From the NCBI GenBank assembly GCA_018715425.1, contig DVLR01000114.1:1-16562 (forward strand): a stretch of 16,562 nt of DNA. The letters run 5' to 3'. Positions 1 to 5,594 of this stretch are shown here, one piece after another. Every line of letters starts with the position of its first letter. The stretch's first letter is position 1. Under the pieces are notes generated by a model that saw only the letters and a list, made by a program, of their open reading frames with translations, did no database searches and was not told the DNA's origin. The position numbers were made by a program, and so were the translations under genes. Source of the DNA: Candidatus Merdenecus merdavium (lineage in GTDB: Bacteria; Bacillota; Clostridia; Lachnospirales; Lachnospiraceae).

Positions 1-23
1 AAAATCATAGGAGGCCTATTATT

Positions 24-1241
24 ATGGCAAGAGAAAGGAAACCAGTACACAAAGTACAAATGACCGTTGGAAAAAGAAATATCATTCAACAGTTGCTTCA
101 GAAGTATGACATTGAAACTGCTGAAGATATCCAGGATGCACTAAGGGATCTCCTTGGCGGAACGATTAAAGAGATGATGGAGGCCGAACTGGATGATCAT
201 CTTGGTTACGGAAAATCAGAGCATTCTGATAGTGATGATTATCGCAATGGATACAAATCCAAACGAATCAACAGTAGTTATGGAAGCATGGATATTGATG
301 TTCCATAGGATCGCAAATCAACTTATGAGCCACAGGTTGTAAAAAACGTCAGAAAGATATTTCCGATATTGATCAGAAGATTATTTCCATGTATGCAAAG
401 GGAACGACTACTCGACAAATATCTGAAACTATTGATGATATCTATGGTTTTGAAGCATCTGAAGGCTTTATATCTGGTGTTACAGATAAAATATTACCAC
501 AGATTGAAAATTGGCAAAATCACCCCTTAGATGAAGTTTATCCAATCCTTTATATCGATGCCATTCACTATTCGGTTAGAGATAATGGAGTTATTCGCAA
601 GCTTGCGGCCTATATAGTTCTTGGAATTAATGCCGATGGCAAGAAGGAAGTTCTAACAATCAATGTTGCTGAAAACGAAAGTTCAAAGTATTGGCTTTCT
701 GTTCTGAATGAATGGAAAAATCGTGGGGAAAAAGACATTCTTATTATGTGCGCAGATGGACTCAGTGGAATCAAAGAAGCTATCGCAACCGCCTTTCCTA
801 AAACGGAGTATCAACGGTGCATTGTTCATCAAGTTAGAAACACCTTAAAATAGGTGCCAGATAAAGATTGTAAAATCTTTGCTACTGATCTTAAGACCAT
901 CTATCAAGCTGCAGATGAAAAGAAAGCATTAGAAGCATTAGAAAGAGTGACTGAAAAATAAAGCCCAAAATATCCAAACTCAATGAAACGCTGGAAAGAC
1001 AATTGGGATGCAATTTCTCCAATATTCAAGTTCTCATCAGCAGTCAGGAAGGCCATTTATACAACGAATGCTATTGAAAGCTTAACCAGCAGAGAAGTGT
1101 ATTTCTAAGCGATACAGCGCTTCTAAAAGCCTGTAACTCTCAACATTTGAAGCCACCAAAAAATGGACAACGGTGATACGAAATTGGGGGTTAGTCTATG
1201 GTGAGCTAAGTATCATGTACGAGGGACGACTTCCGGAATAG
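24..1241 (+). pseudogene. Decayed IS256-family (Mutator-type) transposase
   Basis: This is a remnant of a DDE transposase of the IS256 family, which moves its own insertion sequence by cut-and-paste or copy-out. The ATG at 24 has an AGGAGG site at 9-14. The N-terminal part (LLGGTIKEMMEAELDDHLGY, then RNGYKSK) is typical of the family. Reading continues in three disjoint pieces: a TAG at 306-308, a one-base frameshift near 340-345, an in-frame TAG at 851-853 and TAA at 959-961, a small deletion plus frameshift near 1085 (after TTNAIESL), and another single-base shift near 1128. The C-terminus (KKWTTVIRNWG, YGELSIMYEGRLPE) returns to the original frame and stops at 1239-1241. Two catalytic aspartates are visible in YIDAIHY and CADGLSG. 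With this many lesions it cannot make a functional enzyme. The left end of the insertion sequence lies outside the window. I saw no clear right terminal repeat. Confidence 0.93.
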
Positions 1242-1309
1242 AAATAAATAAGGCCATCAGTAGAGGCGATTTCATCACCTTCTCTTGACATGCCCGGAAC
1301 CATGAAGTA

Positions 1310-1354
1310 TATATATAATAAGAGCTGGTAGCATTAAATCATGCTTACCAGCTC
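1310..1354 (-). terminator. Hairpin with T-rich tail, minus-strand terminator
   Basis: The arms are GAGCTGGTAGCA (1322-1333) and TGCTTACCAGCTC (1342-1354), pairing over 12 bp with one bulged base around an 8-nt loop. Read on the minus strand the stem is followed by TTATTATATA, which fits a rho-independent terminator. On the plus strand no T-run follows. It could end transcripts from the toxin-antitoxin pair or from the small ORF at 1551-1595. Confidence 0.5.
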
Positions 1355-1550
1355 CAAGCTTATCATAGAAGATCTGTATTTACAGACTTTTCTTCACATT
1401 CTCAACTCATCTTTTAACTGTATATAAAATTCATTTAAAAAGCATTTAAAGATAGATTTTCTCTTGAGAACGGCTCGAAATTTATTTCAGGTGATCTAGC
1501 GCCAGATGCTTAGCGTTGTTTTAAGATTAATAATATGCATAAACATCTTT

Positions 1551-1595
1551 TTAAAACTTATTACTTTTATATCCGATTACATTATTAAATCCCAT
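1551..1595 (-). CDS. Possible 14-residue peptide ORF
   Basis: The minus strand encodes MGFNNVIGYKSNKF. An excellent AGGAGG site (1603-1608) lies 7 nt upstream of the ATG at 1595-1593. A TATACT box (1629-1624) lies about 15 nt before that site, with no good -35 box, as is common at activator-dependent promoters. Upstream of the box is a run of short TAC/GTA repeats. I do not recognise the peptide. It may be a real small peptide, a leader, or the surviving start of a gene lost when insertion sequences entered the region. The good ribosome binding site is the main support, and short ORFs of this size occur by chance. Confidence 0.25.
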   Translation of the reverse strand: MGFNNVIGYKSNKF

Positions 1596-1846
1596 ACCAT
1601 TACCTCCTGTTGTTTCTGGTAATAGTATAGGACTTTTTATATGTCATATGTAGTACATAAAATAGGTGCTACTGTAGTAGTGCTTAGTACTAATTGCGTC
1701 TTCAAAACATGTTCGTTTAAACTCTGCCTGCAATATCCAGTAATTATTTATCTCTCCAACGGACATTATTGAGCTCACTGACAGTTACCATAATATTGTC
1801 ATACTTATAACTCAATACTAGCATTATAAAAGCAAATTTCATCTTC

Positions 1847-2161
1847 CTAAGACCTCAATCTAGCATTAATATCTGACGCACTATAAAGTACATTTGTTAC
1901 TTTTACCTTTACTTCATCAATAATGTAAAAAACCGTATAATTATCGACTGGCATCATCCGAAGTTCTTGCGAATGCTGTGGTTCTGAATCCATCACTCTA
2001 TAGCGCTCTGGTAATTCGTTTAATGATAGAATTGCACTTGCAATCCTATCATATTGTCTAGTTGCATTCTCAGGTGCTTTCAATTTAACTGCAATATAGT
2101 CGTATAACATATCCATATCTTTCAGTGCTTCCTCTGTAATGTCTACAATGTATTGTTTCAT
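1847..2161 (-). CDS. RelE/ParE-family toxin of a type II toxin-antitoxin system
   Basis: This 104-residue protein has the RelE/ParE fold pattern: an N-terminal beta strand (YIVDITEEALKDM), two helices containing DYIAVKLKAPENA, and a C-terminal sheet (RMMPVDNYTVFYIIDE then VKVTNVLYSASDI). Family members either cut mRNA on the ribosome (RelE) or poison gyrase (ParE); sequence alone does not decide which. The C-terminal pattern (R-x-x-x-V-D-x-Y-x-V-F-Y) and the DinJ-type partner favour the RelE/YafQ side. Its ATG at 2161-2159 overlaps the antitoxin stop as TGATG, so translation is probably coupled and depends on transcription from the antitoxin promoter. The length is normal for the family. I see no lesion, so it is probably functional. 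Confidence 0.88.
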   Translation of the reverse strand: MKQYIVDITEEALKDMDMLYDYIAVKLKAPENATRQYDRIASAILSLNELPERYRVMDSEPQHSQELRMMPVDNYTVFYIIDEVKVKVTNVLYSASDINARLRS

Positions 2162-2466
2162 CAGATACGTTTCTCCCTAGCCTTCTTAAATACCTCTGCT
2201 GCATTTTGTGTTCTTCCAGCGATTGCACTTTCATATCCTTTTTGTAATTTAGCCTGAAGTTCTGTATCAGTCATTGCCTCTGCATTAATTTCCTTTGGCA
2301 CCTTGGGTAATGCAACTGTAAATGGAATTCCACCTGTCAGCGATATCTGCTTTAAATATATGTCAATTGCAGTAGACATTGGTATTCCTAATTGAGATAA
2401 AACTTCTTCTGCGCGTTGCTTTACTGTTGGATTGATTCTTAAATTCAATGTACTTGTCTTTTCCAT
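2161..2466 (-). CDS. RelB/DinJ-family antitoxin
   Basis: This 101-residue protein begins TSTLNLRINPTVKQRAEEVL, a ribbon-helix-helix DNA-binding segment, followed by the family hallmark LGIPMSTAIDIYLKQ and TGGIPF (about residues 27-50). The C-terminal half is charged and helical and would wrap the toxin. It neutralises the toxin encoded immediately downstream and, as is general in this family, represses its own promoter. AGGAGG at 2475-2480 sits 8 nt before the ATG. The gene is first in a two-gene operon with a one-base overlap. Both proteins look complete, so this is likely an active stabilisation module, as often found beside mobile DNA. Confidence 0.92.
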   Translation of the reverse strand: MEKTSTLNLRINPTVKQRAEEVLSQLGIPMSTAIDIYLKQISLTGGIPFTVALPKVPKEINAEAMTDTELQAKLQKGYESAIAGRTQNAAEVFKKAREKRI

Positions 2467-2487
2467 TTCATCAACCTCCTTTTATAT

Positions 2488-2516
2488 ATTGTAACGTAAT
2501 TGTCGTTACTTTGCAA
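2488..2516 (-). promoter_or_regulatory. Toxin-antitoxin promoter with palindromic operator
   Basis: On the minus strand a TTGCAA -35 box (2516-2511) and a TACAAT -10 box (2493-2488) are 17 bp apart. The spacer and the edge of the -10 box contain the perfect inverted repeat GTAACG (2491-2496), 7 nt, CGTTAC (2504-2509). A ribbon-helix-helix antitoxin bound there would block the polymerase, the usual autoregulation of such operons. Confidence 0.72.
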
Positions 2517-2761
2517 TCCGAATAAAAGCCTAACTTGTTGGAATCACATCATCATTATTTGAAATCAGTAAGGTTTTTCTATGCTATATTTAAATGAAAT
2601 ATATTTCTTGAGTGAAAGCTAAATGTTGCCAAACTATTGCCACAACTTAAGCAAATTTGTTTGGAAATTGCATAAATGCTAAGTTCTTTCTTACTCAGCC
2701 ATGCTCAACTCGCACTACTGCGTAGCGCTCATTGCGGGCTGGCACCCTATAAAAACCAAAA

Positions 2762-2805
2762 GACACAGCCCCATGAGAATAAATTCTCTGGCTCTGTGCC
2801 TTTTT
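2762..2805 (+). terminator. Long hairpin, likely bidirectional terminator
   Basis: The arms 2762-2780 and 2783-2800 pair over about 17 bp with a few mismatches around a two-base AA loop, and are followed by TTTTT (2801-2805). On the minus strand the stem runs into a T-rich stretch opposite 2747-2761. This suits rho-independent termination in both directions. Confidence 0.65.
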
Positions 2806-2882
2806 CCTTTTGCATGGCTTATAGCCTATTCAAACTCGCAAAGTTCTATTTGCTTTGTAGTGTATTCCCGTTGTTCCAGTTC

Positions 2883-2910
2883 CAAAACAGTTCATTTTTG
2901 AACTGTTTTG
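2883..2910. promoter_or_regulatory. Perfect palindrome containing XRE-type operator sequence
   Basis: The arms CAAAACAGTTCA (2883-2894) and TGAACTGTTTTG (2899-2910) are perfectly complementary around TTTT. Bases 2891-2908 (TTCATTTTTGAACTGTTT) are identical to 15950-15967 in the xis/XRE control region of the mobile element. Read on the other strand, the palindrome matches the second operator-like copy there (15922-15940) at 17 of 19 positions. The same structure could also act as a weak terminator. Confidence 0.5.
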
Positions 2911-3043
2911 TATGGATTCGCTATGTTTTCATCTAATTGTATTGTCATTTTATTGTCAGTAATATGCTATAGATTAAAATCAACTAATAGTCTTAAATAC
3001 TATAATATTCATAAAGCACTTCCATTCCCCTGCTAGCTGAAAT

Positions 3044-3193
3044 TTATTTACTATTCCTTATTAATGCAATGATTACGGCAATAACTCCGACACATAGCCA
3101 TATAATTCCCTTTACAGTATTTCCTGCCAAAAACCAAACTAAAGAAAAAAGCATCCATATAATTACCAAAATTATAATTCCTTTGTTACTCAT
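3044..3193 (-). CDS. Small two-helix membrane protein
   Basis: This 49-residue protein of unknown function begins MSNKGIIILVIIWMLFSLVW. Two hydrophobic segments (about residues 5-21 and 27-44) separated by a short polar turn, with a C-terminal RNSK, predict a two-pass membrane hairpin. I chose the ATG at 3193-3191 because AGGAGG lies just upstream; a GTG further upstream at 3226 has no such site. The gene starts 29 nt after the DUF3784 gene ends, so the two are probably co-transcribed. No catalytic motif is visible. It may be an accessory of its neighbour, but this is only inferred from position. Confidence 0.65.
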   Translation of the reverse strand: MSNKGIIILVIIWMLFSLVWFLAGNTVKGIIWLCVGVIAVIIALIRNSK

Positions 3194-3222
3194 ATACTTC
3201 CTCCTCCATAAATTCAAATTTG

Positions 3223-3555
3223 TCACCTTCTACATATTGTATTTCCCAAGACAATAATTATCACAACATCAGCTAAAATAATACCCAATGCAATATACAC
3301 AAAAAATGCCGGTAAAATATTTTCAAACACCCCCATAATTAATAGAAGAATTGCTATAACAGACATTCCAATTCCCATTGTTCTGCATAGCTTTTTTTCA
3401 TTATATTTTGCCTTTTCTTCTTTTGAAGCTGTATTATATCCGGAAATTAACCAACTTCCATGTCCAGAAATCAAAACTATGGAAAGTACAGCAAATATTA
3501 TAAATCCAACATATACTACCCAGTCTGGTCCAGTTGATAAGTCTGCCAGTTTCAT
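3223..3555 (-). CDS. DUF3784-family membrane protein
   Basis: This 110-residue protein has three hydrophobic segments (about residues 12-30, 62-80, 84-104) and the DUF3784 signature between the first two: GHGSWLISGYNTASKEEKAK followed by YNEKKLCRTMG. The function of the family is not known to me; members are small multi-pass proteins common in Firmicutes. The ATG at 3555 has a GGAGG site (3566-3570) 10 nt upstream. An upstream TTG would give seven more residues but would overlap that site, so I reject it. A TTGACA at 3673-3668 (minus) beside the IS3 remnant may serve as its -35 box, though no good -10 box follows at 17 bp. Confidence 0.8.
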   Translation of the reverse strand: MKLADLSTGPDWVVYVGFIIFAVLSIVLISGHGSWLISGYNTASKEEKAKYNEKKLCRTMGIGMSVIAILLLIMGVFENILPAFFVYIALGIILADVVIIIVLGNTICRR

Positions 3556-3685
3556 TTGTATAACACCTCCCACCAAATTTCGATGTTGTTAAAGTCCACA
3601 AGTCGAAAATTCTGCATTACTCATCATCCTTAATCATATATAACAAATTATTATATTCTTGGTCCTATGTCAAGATTTAGTACAA

Positions 3686-3713
3686 GTTAAAATGAGGTTT
3701 TCCTCATCTTAAC
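3686..3713 (-). terminator. Hairpin at the end of the IS3 transposase remnant
   Basis: The arms GTTAAAATGAGG (3686-3697) and CCTCATCTTAAC (3702-3713) pair at 11 of 12 positions around TTTT. On the minus strand the stem carries the transposase TAA stop (3711-3709) and continues into TTTTAACTTG. It probably terminated transcription of the insertion sequence. Confidence 0.5.
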
Positions 3714-3846
3714 CTGCCAGCTGCAATTCATCTTGCTGAAGCCTACGATACAGCTCTTCATAATCGTTTGGTGACATATAATCACAGTGACTATGAATTC
3801 GTTTCGTATTGTAGAATGCTTCCAAAATGCAGTTAAAGGATTTTTG
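3709..3846 (-). pseudogene. C-terminal fragment of an IS3-family transposase (OrfB)
   Basis: About 45 codons survive, reading KSFNCILEAFYNTKRIHSHC then DYMSPNDYEELYRRLQ. The phrase FYNTKRIHSHCDYMSP is the conserved C-terminal end of the IS3-group integrase-core protein, after the last catalytic glutamate. The remainder of OrfB and all of OrfA are missing, and upstream of about 3846 the frame no longer resembles transposase. It is a dead fragment that marks past insertion between the membrane-protein genes and the galactan operon. Confidence 0.82.
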
Positions 3847-3880
3847 CGCCCTAAAATACATACAGAAACTAGAAAATACA

Positions 3881-3931
3881 AATCTCCCGAAGAAGTTCAA
3901 GTATTAAAAATACTGATTTCTACGGGAGATT
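3881..3931. repeat. Long imperfect inverted repeat
   Basis: AATCTCCCG (3881-3889) pairs perfectly with CGGGAGATT (3923-3931). Inside it, AGTATT (3900-3905) pairs with AATACT (3909-3914), with partly paired bases between the two stems, so the whole 51-base segment folds on itself. It abuts the IS3 remnant. It may be an insertion-sequence end, a short miniature repeat, or a terminator (on the minus strand a T-rich stretch follows). Confidence 0.5.
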
Positions 3932-3953
3932 CATATTTTAAGATTTAGAGCCT

Positions 3954-3973
3954 AAAAATCGGTATTAACCGAT
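3954..3973 (-). terminator. Candidate terminator of the galactan operon
   Basis: On the minus strand ATCGGT, TAAT, ACCGAT is followed directly by TTTTAGG, some 85 nt past the endo-galactanase stop. The stem has only 6 bp, so it may be weak. No better terminator lies between it and the gene. Confidence 0.4.
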
Positions 3974-4057
3974 AGCCCCATGATTTGAGAAGTTTTTCCT
4001 TCCTAGGACGCTTCAAGATTATCTTTATACAATAAACAATCTCATGAATATAGTTTA

Positions 4058-5590
4058 TTATTCCGTCACAACTAGATACCAGGATGTTCCACTTTCACTT
4101 AAATTTGTTTGCTGACACCACTCACCATCTGCTGAAGAATTATTTCTAACGCCTAAATACAATCCACTCAATCGATTTTTTAAAGCATATGAACCATCAT
4201 CCTTTTCAATCACTTCCCACATCTGGTTCCATCCTTGATTATATTCATACTGTATAATAGATGCCCCCACCTGCGTGGACATAGAATTCACATCCAAAAC
4301 AAGACCACTGTTCTTGTTCTTTATAATATAATAGTTTCCATCTACCTGCTCAAATATCCATTTTTGGCTGTTCCATCCACCATACGTATATTGTTCTATA
4401 CTCGCATTGTTATCCTGGGACCCCTGACATACGTTAAGTGCTTTCTGACTATTCACGTTATAAAACTCATATGAGCACTCATTTGATAAGAATGTCGTAC
4501 CCGTTTTGAAAGCATTTAAAGCATCTGTAAATCTAAGTGTATTTGAAGAAACTTCTTCAGTCGCACCTAATGTGTAACCATCTGGTAAATACTGTGAATT
4601 TGCTTCTGGTTCCCAATAGAAAACGCCAATGCCTTTATTTCCAGGCACAGTATTCAAGGCATTTATTTCTTTACGAAGCAGTTCATAGGTTTTAGCTGCA
4701 TCAGTTTCCACCTCGCCAGTTTCACAAATCATTACTTCTTTCTCGTATTTTGTTGCCATATTGTATAGATTTACTGCAACATTTTCAATCTCATCTCCAC
4801 CTGTCCAATACGGGTAGTAGGAAAGTCCTACTACATCGGTTTTTCCTCCGCATTTTGTAATAAAATTACTAAAAAACCATTCAAAATGTAAAATACCACT
4901 TCCATGTGTCAAATGTGTAACTACTTTTGAATTCGGGCTTACAGCCTTCACTGCATCATATCCACTATTTAAAAATGCCGTAAGTTGCTCGAAATCACCC
5001 GTTTGATTACTTCCATAGGGATATAGAACACCATAGCTCACTTCGTTGCCAACCTGCACCCATTCAGGAGTTATTCCATTTTCTCCCAAAAAATTCATTA
5101 TATAGTATGTATAATCATATACATATTTTTCAATTTCTTTTGCTGAAGCCCCCGACCATTGTTCAGGTATATCCTGGCATAAAGGATCTGCAAAATGGTC
5201 ACTATAATGAAATACAAGCATGATTTTCATACCTAGATTTTTGGCTCTTTGCGCAGTATATAACAACCCTTGAGTATCACAATATCCCAAAAGACATGTT
5301 GTTCCATCAGGTTTTGTCCAAACAAAATCTGTCTCCGGATTTACAAAAACCCTTAATCGAACCGCATTAATGCCTTTATTCTTTAACACAGACAACGCAT
5401 CATCGACATTTCCGTCCTCATTCAAATATTGTATCCCCTGATTTTCCATTTGACTTAACCACCCAATATCCGCACCGTATACAATATCATTATCTTGCTG
5501 ATTTGATGCATGAGTTGTTACCGGCAAAACCATTACTGCTAAAAGCGCACTCATTACTAATGAAACTATTTTCTTATATAGCTTTTTCAT
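4058..5590 (-). CDS. Secreted GH53 endo-beta-1,4-galactanase with ricin-type lectin domain
   Basis: This 510-residue enzyme hydrolyses internal beta-1,4-galactosidic bonds of pectic galactan or type I arabinogalactan. Residues 1-28 form a signal peptide (KKLYKK, a hydrophobic core, then THA before SNQQ). Residues 36-360 are a GH53 barrel: YGADIGWLSQME near the start, RLRVFVNP (78-85), FHYSDHFADP (127-136), the acid/base E183 in QVGNEVS, and the nucleophile E290 in MICETGEVE. Residues 366-510 are a ricin-type beta-trefoil (CBM13-like) with QxW repeats at QKW (409-411) and QMW (456-458), probably for binding galactosyl chains. No LPXTG or other anchor is present, so it should be released or held by its lectin domain. 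It is last in the operon, 4 nt after the GH2 stop, with its ribosome site inside the GH2 end. The GH53 call is firm; the exact substrate is inferred. Confidence 0.94.
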   Translation of the reverse strand: MKKLYKKIVSLVMSALLAVMVLPVTTHASNQQDNDIVYGADIGWLSQMENQGIQYLNEDGNVDDALSVLKNKGINAVRLRVFVNPETDFVWTKPDGTTCLLGYCDTQGLLYTAQRAKNLGMKIMLVFHYSDHFADPLCQDIPEQWSGASAKEIEKYVYDYTYYIMNFLGENGITPEWVQVGNEVSYGVLYPYGSNQTGDFEQLTAFLNSGYDAVKAVSPNSKVVTHLTHGSGILHFEWFFSNFITKCGGKTDVVGLSYYPYWTGGDEIENVAVNLYNMATKYEKEVMICETGEVETDAAKTYELLRKEINALNTVPGNKGIGVFYWEPEANSQYLPDGYTLGATEEVSSNTLRFTDALNAFKTGTTFLSNECSYEFYNVNSQKALNVCQGSQDNNASIEQYTYGGWNSQKWIFEQVDGNYYIIKNKNSGLVLDVNSMSTQVGASIIQYEYNQGWNQMWEVIEKDDGSYALKNRLSGLYLGVRNNSSADGEWCQQTNLSESGTSWYLVVTE

Positions 5591-5594
5591 GCCG

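Larger units (their letters stand above)
1242..1846. other. Non-coding stretch between IS256 remnant and toxin gene
   Basis: No ordinary gene is visible in these roughly 600 bases. They hold an outward promoter-like pair at the insertion sequence end (TTGACA 1285-1290, 17 bp, TATATA 1308-1313, plus strand), a hairpin at 1322-1354, and a possible 14-codon ORF at 1551-1595 on the minus strand. The rest is AT-rich with no recognisable protein or RNA family. Confidence 0.5.
2517..3043. other. Non-coding stretch with terminator and palindrome
   Basis: No convincing gene is present. Near 2633-2652 there are two TTGCCA copies (GTTGCCAAAC, ATTGCCACAA), a pattern sometimes seen beside phage-type attachment regions; I cannot make more of it. 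The stretch also contains a bidirectional terminator (2762-2805), an 11-bp sequence shared with the window's right end (2827-2837), and a perfect palindrome (2883-2910). The segment around 2700-2745 is more GC-rich than its surroundings and may be an insertion scar. Confidence 0.5.

Noticed and set aside
1285..1319. Outward promoter at the IS256 end driving a downstream gene
   Set aside because: The boxes are plausible, but a hairpin follows at once and no plus-strand gene lies downstream.
2676..2936. Plus-strand open frame of 86 codons
   Set aside because: It runs through a terminator hairpin and a perfect palindrome, has no ribosome binding site and no recognisable protein pattern.
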